Source of the DNA: Chloroflexi bacterium RBG_16_48_8
GTDB lineage: Bacteria; Chloroflexota; Anaerolineae; Anaerolineales; E44-bin32
DNA length: 12,850 nucleotides
Direction: 5' to 3'
Assembly (NCBI GenBank): GCA_001795115.1
Contig: MGNI01000080.1
Coordinates: 16,522 to 29,371, forward strand
Both the position numbers and the translations under genes were made by a program. This document shows positions 6,559-12,850 of this stretch, one piece after another (position 1 is the stretch's first letter; every line of letters starts with the position of its first letter). The notes below the pieces were generated by a model. The model worked only from the letters and a program-made list of their open reading frames with translations. It made no database searches and was not told the DNA's origin.

Positions 6559-6587
6559 ATTTTAGCAAATGGCTGAACTTCAGTCAA
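6559..6587 (-). promoter_or_regulatory. Sigma-70 promoter of the ribozyme-like RNA/glnA leader
   Basis: On the minus strand TTGACT (6587-6582), a spacer of exactly 17 bp, and TAAAAT (6564-6559) match five of six consensus bases in each box. The start would be near 6552, about 40 nt before the ribozyme cleavage site. It lies 55 nt past the end of the regulator pseudogene and is the strongest promoter on this strand in the leader. Confidence 0.7.
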
Positions 6588-6641
6588 GGTGGCAAATTGC
6601 ATTTCGTCTGATGATCGTTGTTCCCTCTTCTGATCATTATC

Positions 6642-6957
6642 TTACTTATCTTCAAATGCGCTTTTAAACCGCTTCGTTATCTTAACATCTAATCCCTTTT
6701 CAAACCGATGGAATCGGGTGATTAATTCCCTCGCCTCATCCGATAAAACTCCCCCCACCCCCTGATCCACCAACTCAAGTCTGTAGAAGTCCATGTCCAA
6801 GCCGATCCTCTATTTCATGCAATCGCTCCCAGGCTCGGCGATAGGGCACATCCAATTTCTAGGCAGCAGATCGGATTGATCCCGAGGAATCAATGGCCTG
6901 CAACAATTTTATCCTCCAGGTACTCAGCACAACATGACCTTCGATTTCAATCCACAT
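6642..6957 (-). pseudogene. Broken ModE-type winged helix-turn-helix regulator
   Basis: Read from the ATG at 6957, 14 nt past the tilS stop, the translation gives the N-terminal winged-HTH domain of ModE/LysR-like proteins: VVLSTWRIKLLQAID, GSIRSAA, KLDVPYRRAWERLHEIEDRL. The gly-rich wing VGGSGGGG and then VLSDEARELITRFHRFEKG continue to TAA at 6644-6642, about 104 residues in all. The frame is broken three times: TAG at 6861-6859 (codon 33), TGA at 6777-6775 (codon 61), and a one-base gain in the G-run at 6756-6751. Apart from these lesions the protein pattern is intact, so inactivation is recent. The intact protein would be a DNA-binding regulator without the molybdate-binding domain. Sequencing error could explain the G-run but hardly all three. 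Confidence 0.85.
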
Positions 6958-6971
6958 GTTAAATCGAGGCT

Positions 6972-8435
6972 TTATTTCCACTTCTCCTCGGGTGAGTTGA
7001 CTCGAAAAAAGAGCATCTCTCTCGTCGTAGATGTTAATCGGCAGTCATCTGCGATCCGCAATCCAACAACCCAAATGATCTTCTCGTCATCGACGACCAA
7101 TGGCCAATTCGCCCTGGCTGGTTGCAGGATTTTGGAGTTGATAAACAGATCCGACACTTTCATGTGCCCATCCATCCCAAGCGGTTTAATTCGATCACCA
7201 GGGTAGATTGTCCGTATCCGAATTTCTCCCCTTATGGTATCTATATCCAATGCAGCCGTTCTTTGGTCTAAGGATGTGATTAATTCAACACGATTCAGTC
7301 CTTTAAGTTCTTTAATCTCGGCTTGAAGGCTCCAACCCTCTTGAAGATCTAGTTTGAATGGAAACGTGACTCCTTGAGGTTCGTAACTCAGTAGTTGTGG
7401 GTATTCTGGAAAGGATAGCTGCGCTCCCTCTTTTCGAAAAACAGCTGTACTCGGGGAAAGTGTAAGGATTTCCAAGCCTGCTAGAAGTTGCAACTGTTTT
7501 GATTGCGATGATTCTGATAGGAATTCGATGGCGCGATCGATATGATCAAATCCAATATTCCGGATTCCTGGATCGAGTCCTTTGATCACCCGTCGTACGA
7601 AACTACGTTGTAAAGCGACAGGCATTTCCTCAAAAGCACTTCGATTCAATATCGTTGTAGCATCATTCGATCCCAATATGAGCTTTGGCGAATTTTCCTG
7701 AAGGAGATCTTCAACCAATATCGTTTCAGCTTCCATGACTCGTGCCATCCGAAGGAGAATGTTCTCAATTCCTGGATTATATTCTTTCAGTAACGGGATC
7801 AAATGGTGTCGGATCTTATTCCTGAAAAAGGATGGATCTGTATTACTTGGATCTTGAACAGGATTCAAATTCATTTGCCTGCAATAGGTTTCCGTCTGGG
7901 CATGTCTTATTTCTAGCAAAGGTCGTACGAGATGAATCCCCTCCCCTCCTGGAATGTCAACCCAATCTTCAAGGCTAGTATCAGGTAAGATGCCTCTGAG
8001 CCCAGAGGGACCAGCCCCCCGAAGGAAGTGCATCAGGACCGTCTCAATTTGATCATCAGCAGTGTGTCCGGTGGAAATCGTATCTACTCCCAAGGTTTTT
8101 GCTAAACGTGCCATGAATTGATACCGAACCAATCGTGCCGCTTCTTCCAGGGAATAACCCCGATCTGCAAGCCTGCGAACCTCCCCCTTTTCCACGATTG
8201 TCTTAAGTCCAAGATCCCTTCCGATTTTTTCTACAAAATGAGCTTCCTGTGCACTTTCTTCACGAAGTTGATGATCGAGATGAGCGATCACAACTTGATA
8301 TCCTAAAGTATGCAGGCAAACCAATAAACACAGACTATCTGCTCCTCCAGAAATACCCGTGATGACCTTTTGCCCAGGAGAGAGAAGACCATATTTGGCA
8401 ATCGTTTCAGCGACTCTTTCTTGAATCTCCATCAT
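6972..8435 (-). CDS. tilS: tRNA(Ile)-lysidine synthase TilS
   Basis: 487 residues. TilS uses ATP and lysine to convert C34 of the AUA-reading tRNA-Ile to lysidine, so that the tRNA is charged with Ile and reads AUA; it is normally essential. The N-terminal PP-loop ATPase motif SGGADS is at 29-34, followed by HLDHQLREESAQEA and STGHTADDQIETVLMHFLRG. The central linker region includes RNKIRHHLIPLL. The C-terminal TilS domain is recognisable (RTIYPGDRIKPLGMDGHMKVSDLFINSK, then WVVGLRIADD). Two consecutive ATG codons (8435 and 8432) can serve as start. No Shine-Dalgarno is seen, and an extended -10 box lies only five bases upstream. The gene is divergent from mreB and is followed by the broken regulator. 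Confidence 0.95.
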   Translation of the reverse strand: MMEIQERVAETIAKYGLLSPGQKVITGISGGADSLCLLVCLHTLGYQVVIAHLDHQLREESAQEAHFVEKIGRDLGLKTIVEKGEVRRLADRGYSLEEAARLVRYQFMARLAKTLGVDTISTGHTADDQIETVLMHFLRGAGPSGLRGILPDTSLEDWVDIPGGEGIHLVRPLLEIRHAQTETYCRQMNLNPVQDPSNTDPSFFRNKIRHHLIPLLKEYNPGIENILLRMARVMEAETILVEDLLQENSPKLILGSNDATTILNRSAFEEMPVALQRSFVRRVIKGLDPGIRNIGFDHIDRAIEFLSESSQSKQLQLLAGLEILTLSPSTAVFRKEGAQLSFPEYPQLLSYEPQGVTFPFKLDLQEGWSLQAEIKELKGLNRVELITSLDQRTAALDIDTIRGEIRIRTIYPGDRIKPLGMDGHMKVSDLFINSKILQPARANWPLVVDDEKIIWVVGLRIADDCRLTSTTREMLFFRVNSPEEKWK

Positions 8436-8440
8436 CGCTG

Positions 8441-8449
8441 ATTATAGCA
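8441..8449 (-). promoter_or_regulatory. Extended -10 promoter of tilS, probably leaderless
   Basis: On the minus strand TGC-TATAAT (8449-8441) ends five bases before the first ATG of tilS and eight before the second. A start 6-7 nt past the -10 would fall on the initiation codons. No -35 match and no ribosome-binding site are seen, which fits leaderless translation. Confidence 0.55.
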
Positions 8450-8472
8450 TCCGGATAAGCTCACTCATACCT

Positions 8473-8584
8473 AGGTGATTGACCGGAAGTAATTTGACAA
8501 ACAGCGAACGTAAAACCTGGCCAATCACTTAAGCAAACCGCCATTCAGGCAATTCATTTTGTCAAAATACTTTCGGCGGTTTGC
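8473..8584. repeat. Two tandem stem-loops of matching layout
   Basis: First: AGGTGATTGACC (8473-8484) against GGCCAATCACTT (8519-8530), 12-base arms with one mismatch and one wobble, 34-base loop. Second, two bases later: GCAAACCGCC (8533-8542) against GGCGGTTTGC (8575-8584), 10-base perfect arms, 32-base loop containing the palindrome TTTTGTCAAAA. The common geometry, side by side, suggests paired protein-binding sites or a folded RNA. No family recognised. Confidence 0.6.
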
Positions 8585-8769
8585 CTAGAGGCTGTCATCT
8601 TAAAACTATTACAACAAGTACACCTAAGTTGAGGGTAGGGAAATTGTAGGGCAAAGCCACTTCCTGCAGCATACTCTTACCCAACACCGAAAAAATAAAT
8701 CGGTACGAAAGTGGAATACACTCCATCTAAAAACGGCATTCTGAAACGACGAACACATCTAGTCCCGTA

Positions 8770-8778
8770 TGGTATAAT
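8770..8778 (+). promoter_or_regulatory. Extended -10 promoter of the mre operon
   Basis: TGG-TATAAT is an extended -10 element with a perfect hexamer at 8773-8778. The -35 region is poor, as is common for extended -10 promoters. A start near 8785 leaves a leader of about 33 nt to the mreB TTG at 8818. Confidence 0.6.
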
Positions 8779-8817
8779 CCCTCCTTGGTCCTCAATGACC
8801 AGCTGGAGGATTCCAAG

Positions 8818-9876
8818 TTGGCCTTTAATCCCCTAAATTGGCTTTTGGGCCTTTTCTCCCTAGACATTGGCATTGATCTCGGAACCGCTAATACACTTGT
8901 TAATGTATTAGGTAAAGGTATCGTGATCAATGAACCTTCATGGGTTGCTATTGAAAAAAGAACGAAACGCCCACTGGCCATTGGCTCCGAAGCGAGGGAG
9001 ATGGTTGGTCGTACTCCAGTTAACATTATTGCCATCCGACCATTACGAGATGGTGTCATCTCTGATTTTGAAATCACTGAAGCCATGCTGGAGTATTTCA
9101 TTGGAAAAGCACATGAGCAGAGCATTGTCCCTGTGCCAAGACCACGTGTTGTTGTAGGCATACCCAGCGGTGCAACCGAAGTTGAAAAACGTGCAGTTTA
9201 TGATGCGGCCATGGCTGCAGGTGCACGCCAAGCCTTTCTCATCGAGGAACCTACCGCAGCTGCTTTGGGAGCATCCTTGCCAATCGGAGAGGTTCGTGGT
9301 TCGATGATTGTCGATATTGGTGGAGGGACAACAGAAGTTGCGGTATTCTCGATGGGAGGGGTTGTGGTTTCTCGATCCTTACGCGTTGCTGGCGACGAAT
9401 TGGATCAGGATATCATCAATTACATACGCAATAAATACAACCTTCTCATTGGAGAGAGGATGGCCGAACGTATCAAAATGACCATCGGTTCTGCTTATTC
9501 CTTAAAAGAAGAAAAAACCATGATCATTCGGGGTCGCAACCTGGTAAGTGGATTACCTGAAGCGAATGAGGTCTCCTCTGTGGAGATCCGTGAAGCTCTT
9601 TCAAATTCTGTAAATGTCATTGTTGCAACCATCAAGGATGCCATTGATGAAATCCCCCCTGAAATCATCGCGGATCTTATGGAAGTCGGAATTTGCCTAG
9701 CAGGTGGCGGCTCACAGCTTTTAGGGTTGGCTGATCGATTGACCAACGAATTACGAACCCGCGTTTGGGTAGCCGAGGATCCCATGACATGCGTTGCCAG
9801 AGGTGCTGGATTGATCCTTGAAGACCTTGATGTATTAGGGCGTTTTCTTGTTGGGTTAGAGCGCAGTATATACTGA
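8818..9876 (+). CDS. mreB: Rod shape-determining protein MreB
   Basis: 352 residues, typical of MreB, the bacterial actin that forms membrane-associated filaments and directs lateral wall synthesis. The actin-fold nucleotide motifs are present: DIGIDLGTANT (phosphate 1, near residues 16-26), MIVDIGGGTTEVAVFS (phosphate 2) and LAGGGSQLLGL near the C-terminus, plus IEEPTAAALGASLP. The N-terminus MAFNPLNWLLGLF is hydrophobic/amphipathic, as expected for membrane attachment. The frame opens at a TTG at 8785, but TTG 8818 has GGAGGA (8805-8810) seven bases upstream and gives the normal length. First gene of the mreBCD-pbp2 operon. Confidence 0.96.
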   Translation: MAFNPLNWLLGLFSLDIGIDLGTANTLVNVLGKGIVINEPSWVAIEKRTKRPLAIGSEAREMVGRTPVNIIAIRPLRDGVISDFEITEAMLEYFIGKAHEQSIVPVPRPRVVVGIPSGATEVEKRAVYDAAMAAGARQAFLIEEPTAAALGASLPIGEVRGSMIVDIGGGTTEVAVFSMGGVVVSRSLRVAGDELDQDIINYIRNKYNLLIGERMAERIKMTIGSAYSLKEEKTMIIRGRNLVSGLPEANEVSSVEIREALSNSVNVIVATIKDAIDEIPPEIIADLMEVGICLAGGGSQLLGLADRLTNELRTRVWVAEDPMTCVARGAGLILEDLDVLGRFLVGLERSIY

Positions 9877-9918
9877 ACACAGCGGTTAACCCAACCAAAT
9901 TTTTCTCAATGACTGATT

Positions 9919-10749
9919 ATGAGCCGAATTAAGACACGTACTCTACTTGCAGCTACTCTGATTCTTATTGCCGCTGGTATCCTCTTGCTAAGTCAAGGAG
10001 GCATGCTAGATCCTGCCCAGGATCTCATCCTCCGACCAATCTCTTCTGTGCAAACCTGGGTGGCGATGCGTTACGCTGCTATTCGGGATCTCCTAAAATC
10101 CCCAAGCGACCTGGCTGAGCTGCGTGCGCAGAATGCAGAACTCGAACTTGAGATAGCCCAATTACAACAAGAGATCATCTCCTTACAAGAACAAGTTGCA
10201 GAATCTCAAATCCTTTCTGCTTTGCTGAATTACGCTCGATCAGAACCCGAGAATCGCTACTTGGCAGCCAACATCATTGGAAAAGATACAAGCCCTTTCA
10301 TACGCTCGGTATGGATGGATCGCGGCTCAGATGTAGGAATAAAGCAGGGGATGCCTGTTGTTACGGAACGTGGACTTGTTGGTAGGGTGGCGGAGGTATT
10401 TGCAACCAGCGCAAGAGTCCAGCTCATTACCGATCCAGAAATTATCGTCAATGTACGTCTTCAAAATTCACGCTCAGATGGCGCGCTTGCCCCCCAACTG
10501 AGTGGCGAAATCTGGGTAGATCTCATCGATCAAGATATTGATGTATCCCCTGGAGAGCTAGTCCTCACTTCTGGTTTAGGTGGGATTTATCCCGCGGATA
10601 TCCCTGTAGGAGAAGTCATCAGTGTAAGAAAGCGGGATTATGAATTGTTTCAGCAAGTTGTGATCCAGCCCAGTGTGGATGTTGACGATTTAGAAATCGT
10701 TCTCATCATCACCAACTTTAGACCTCTCACTACTGAAGCAAATCCCTGA
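9919..10749 (+). CDS. mreC: Rod shape-determining protein MreC
   Basis: 276 residues with the standard MreC plan: short cytoplasmic start, one transmembrane helix at about 8-26 (TLLAATLILIAAGILLL), a coiled coil at about 62-100 (AELRAQNAELELEIAQLQQE...), then the beta-rich extracytoplasmic domain (VWMDRGSDVGIKQGMPVV, GLVGRVAEV, SGLGGIYPADIPVGEV). It links MreB to PBP2 and activates the elongation machinery. The gene begins 42 nt after mreB; no Shine-Dalgarno is evident before the ATG. It is followed nine bases later by mreD. Confidence 0.94.
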   Translation: MSRIKTRTLLAATLILIAAGILLLSQGGMLDPAQDLILRPISSVQTWVAMRYAAIRDLLKSPSDLAELRAQNAELELEIAQLQQEIISLQEQVAESQILSALLNYARSEPENRYLAANIIGKDTSPFIRSVWMDRGSDVGIKQGMPVVTERGLVGRVAEVFATSARVQLITDPEIIVNVRLQNSRSDGALAPQLSGEIWVDLIDQDIDVSPGELVLTSGLGGIYPADIPVGEVISVRKRDYELFQQVVIQPSVDVDDLEIVLIITNFRPLTTEANP

Positions 10750-10758
10750 TAGATAACG

Positions 10759-11259
10759 ATGGCTTATTTAATAGGCATTCCCCTACTTGCGATACTAGCG
10801 ATCCTTCAATCCGTCATTTTCAACGATTTGACATTATTCGATGGAAGACCCGATTTAATCCTACTCGCAGTTGTCGCCTGGGGTATTAATGGGAGATCGC
10901 GTGAAGCCATGATATGGGGATTATTTGGCGGATTATTCTTAGATCAATTATCAGGCCTCCCACTTGGAACAACTGCCATCATACTCATTGTTATCGCTTA
11001 TTTGGTATCCTTTACAGAGGGACGCTTTTGGGAAGCGAATTTTCTCATGCCTATGGGTGTGATGATTTTGTTCTCTTTACTCTATTATCTCTTTACCCTG
11101 ATCATTCTGTGGTTGCTTGGAAAACCGCTGGATCTATCCTTGGCACTCGTACGTATCATCTTACCCAGCACCTTTCTCAACCTCATCCTGGCCTTACCAG
11201 CTTCTCAATTGATCAAATCGTTGAGCCGATTGGTTTTTCCACCCGAAGTCAATATCTAA
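10759..11259 (+). CDS. mreD: Rod shape-determining protein MreD
   Basis: 166 residues, almost entirely hydrophobic with five or so membrane helices, as in MreD. The family motif is seen as GGLFLDQLSGLPLGTTA near residues 55-71. MreD is the integral-membrane partner of MreC in the elongasome. The gap to mreC is nine bases, so the genes are co-transcribed and probably translationally coupled. Confidence 0.9.
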   Translation: MAYLIGIPLLAILAILQSVIFNDLTLFDGRPDLILLAVVAWGINGRSREAMIWGLFGGLFLDQLSGLPLGTTAIILIVIAYLVSFTEGRFWEANFLMPMGVMILFSLLYYLFTLIILWLLGKPLDLSLALVRIILPSTFLNLILALPASQLIKSLSRLVFPPEVNI

Positions 11260-11292
11260 GATGTCGTATTACAATTGGTGTAGGTAAAATCC

Positions 11293-12850
11293 ATGATAAA
11301 TAATAATCGCAGACGTTCGATTGAATCTTGGCGCCTTACAATTACTTACCTCATCATATTTATCCTCCTGTCATTGTTTGTCTATCGCCTCTACAACTTA
11401 CAGATCCTCCAGAGTGAAGTATATGTCACCAGGGCGAATGATAATCGTTTCGATCGCATTTCCATCCCAGCACCACGGGGTGTGATCTACGACCGTAATG
11501 GTTACCAATTGGTTCGAAATATTCCATCCTTCAATATCGTCATTACTCCAGCACTCCTCCCTGATAGTGAGGCGGAGACAGATGAAATCTATCGATTCCT
11601 CTCCGAACTAACCGGTGTTCCTGAGGATCAAGAAGGCGAAGTAGCTGCCAGATGCATTCCTGGACGAGGGATACGCCAGTTTGTTGCTGAAGGAGTATCG
11701 AATGCCCCGTACGACCCATGGCCAATCGCATGTGATGTCGATGAGACCCTCGCTCGCATTATTAACGAAGCCTCCGTTGACATGCCTGGGGTGGGATTGG
11801 AGATCCTTCCAGTCCGCGACTATACAACTGGAAACCTTACCGCCTCCATCGTAGGCTACCTTGGGCCCATATCCGAATTTAACAAAGAATTCTATGAAGC
11901 TTTGGGATTCGAAGCCGGTAGAGATAAAGTCGGCTACGCCGGAATCGAAGGACTCTACCAAGACCTTTTGGCAGGACGTAATGGTCAGAAATTAGTAGAG
12001 ACGGATGTGGCTGGTCAAATCCTTCGTGAGGTTGGAACACTTATCCAACCCACACCTGGCAACAACCTCAGATTATCTATTGATACACGCCTTCAAGCCG
12101 CTGCTGAAACCGCACTCCAAAAGCGTATGGATTTCATCAACCAATCTGCGGGCGAAACCCGCACTCCGATTGGCGTCGTCATCGCCATGAATCCTCAAAC
12201 GGGTGAAATCCTGGCAATGGTTTCGCTCCCAACTTATGAGAACAACCGGCTTGCGCGCTTCATCCCTGAAGTTTATTATCAACAGCTTGAATCTGACGAG
12301 CGGGGTAAACCACTCATCAATCATGCCATCAGCGATAGACATCCTCCAGGGTCAACCTTCAAGCTCGCTACGGCTATTGGTGCCCTTAACGAAGGTGTCA
12401 TCACTCCTTCCAGAACTCTAATCGATGAAGGCGTCATTACGATTCAAAACAAATACTTCCCCAATGACCCAGGAAAAGCCAGAGAATTTGTGTGTTGGGA
12501 CCCGGAGGGGCATGGCAAAGTCGATTTCATACACGGCATAGCTTTTTCGTGTAATATTTACTTCTATAAGATCGGTGGAGGCTATCCAGGAGAAATTGAT
12601 GAGGGCCTGGGCATTGACCGAATTGGGATCTATGCGCGTGCCCTTGGTTATGGTAACTCATTGGGTATTGATCTCCCCGCTGAGGCGGATGGATTAATCC
12701 CAAGTCGTGATTGGAAGCGCAGAACACAAGGGGAGAATTGGTCCACGGGAGATACCTACAACGCGACAACTGGGCAGGGATATGTTTTAGCTACACCTCT
12801 GCAAGTCCTTTCCTCCCTCTCCACGATCGCTAATGGTGGGAAGGTCATGT
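11293..12850 (+). CDS. mrdA: Penicillin-binding protein 2 (class B transpeptidase), 3' end outside window
   Basis: 519 codons are in the window, open to its right edge with no frame break. A single membrane anchor lies at about 14-36 (LTITYLIIFILLSLFVYRLY). The dimerisation/pedestal region starts with RISIPAPRGVIYDRNG, and VGYAGIEGLYQDLLAGRNG is the usual linker. The transpeptidase domain shows the catalytic SxxK as Ser354-Thr-Phe-Lys357 (HPPGSTFKLA) and SxN as Ser419-Cys-Asn421. The third motif, KTG, is expected beyond the edge. It crosslinks peptidoglycan during elongation with RodA and MreCD. Start ATG 11293 has a weak TAGGT eight bases upstream and follows mreD by 33 nt. The position in the mre cluster favours PBP2 over FtsI. 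Confidence 0.93.
   Translation, partial: MINNNRRRSIESWRLTITYLIIFILLSLFVYRLYNLQILQSEVYVTRANDNRFDRISIPAPRGVIYDRNGYQLVRNIPSFNIVITPALLPDSEAETDEIYRFLSELTGVPEDQEGEVAARCIPGRGIRQFVAEGVSNAPYDPWPIACDVDETLARIINEASVDMPGVGLEILPVRDYTTGNLTASIVGYLGPISEFNKEFYEALGFEAGRDKVGYAGIEGLYQDLLAGRNGQKLVETDVAGQILREVGTLIQPTPGNNLRLSIDTRLQAAAETALQKRMDFINQSAGETRTPIGVVIAMNPQTGEILAMVSLPTYENNRLARFIPEVYYQQLESDERGKPLINHAISDRHPPGSTFKLATAIGALNEGVITPSRTLIDEGVITIQNKYFPNDPGKAREFVCWDPEGHGKVDFIHGIAFSCNIYFYKIGGGYPGEIDEGLGIDRIGIYARALGYGNSLGIDLPAEADGLIPSRDWKRRTQGENWSTGDTYNATTGQGYVLATPLQVLSSLSTIANGGKVM

Larger units (their letters stand above)
6054..6641 (-). other. Long structured leader/non-coding region upstream of glnA
   Basis: Nearly 590 bases without a credible gene. 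In minus-strand order it contains a promoter (6587-6559), a glmS-ribozyme-like RNA (6510-6315), a hairpin (6309-6281), an intrinsic terminator (6247-6222), a possible three-way junction (6193-6144) and the glnA ribosome-binding site. No second good promoter was seen between the terminator and glnA, so glnA expression from the upstream promoter would need read-through. Short open frames here (for example 6144-6446 on +, 6050-6256 on -) are by-products of the RNA structures. Confidence 0.7.
8436..8817. other. Divergent intergenic region between tilS and mreB
   Basis: Contains the tilS -10 box at the left end and the mreB promoter at the right. Between them are two tandem stem-loops (8473-8584, listed separately) and weaker inverted repeats: CCACTT/AAGTGG at 8657-8662/8709-8714 enclosing ACCGA/TCGGT at 8686-8690/8700-8704. 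No credible protein gene is visible. Confidence 0.6.

Noticed and set aside
8533..8584. GCAAACCGCC...GGCGGTTTGC as a possible integron attC site.
   Set aside because: The arms lack the RYYYAAC/GTTRRRY core sites and no cassette or integrase gene is nearby.
8727..9161. A 144-codon minus-strand frame across the mreB start.
   Set aside because: It is the antisense shadow of the strongly conserved mreB coding sequence.

Overview
The window is bacterial chromosomal DNA of moderate G+C. The gene set and the protein style (mreBCD plus a class B PBP2, GSI-alpha glutamine synthetase, a DUF1385/YqhQ-like membrane protein, a ThiS/MoaD-like carrier) fit a Gram-positive-like or Chloroflexota lineage. I favour Chloroflexota (Anaerolineae-like), but this is inferred from general resemblance, not from a database match.

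Layout, left to right. 1-440: non-coding, rich in inverted repeats. 441-1433 (+): alpha/beta-hydrolase esterase. 1697-3070 (+): M20 metallodipeptidase, followed 25 nt later by a DUF1385 membrane protein (3096-3986, GTG start). 4088-4282 (+): a 64-residue ThiS/MoaD-type sulfur carrier ending in Gly-Gly. 4283-4712: convergent intergenic region with a long imperfect palindrome and a bidirectional terminator. 4713-6053 (-): glutamine synthetase, preceded by a ~500 nt leader. 6642-6957 (-): broken ModE-type winged-helix regulator gene directly behind tilS (6972-8435, -). 8436-8817: divergent intergenic region with two tandem stem-loops and the mre promoter. 8818 to the window end (+): cell-shape operon mreB-mreC-mreD-pbp2; pbp2 runs off the right edge before its KTG motif.

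The most interesting part is 6054-6590 on the minus strand. A near-consensus sigma-70 promoter (TTGACT-17-TAAAAT) starts a transcript that about 40 nt later enters an RNA with the architecture of the glmS ribozyme: the AGCG cleavage site, P1, ACGAGG, P2, ATCGAG...CGGATG core, P3, and P4/P4.1 with a GCGA loop. No glmS gene follows. Next come a hairpin, a strong intrinsic terminator, a predicted three-way junction, and then the glutamine synthetase gene. The base directly 5' of ACGAGG, which is the catalytic guanine of known glmS ribozymes, is a C here. This may be a repurposed or dead glucosamine-6-phosphate-type element controlling glutamine synthesis, a free-standing short RNA, or the remains of a lost glmS locus. 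Glutamine is the nitrogen donor used by GlmS, so a link to glnA would make metabolic sense.

Functionally, the right side builds the elongasome: MreB filaments, the MreC/MreD membrane link and the PBP2 transpeptidase. The middle covers nitrogen assimilation (GlnA) and tRNA-Ile lysidine formation (TilS). The left side is peptide/ester hydrolysis and small housekeeping genes.
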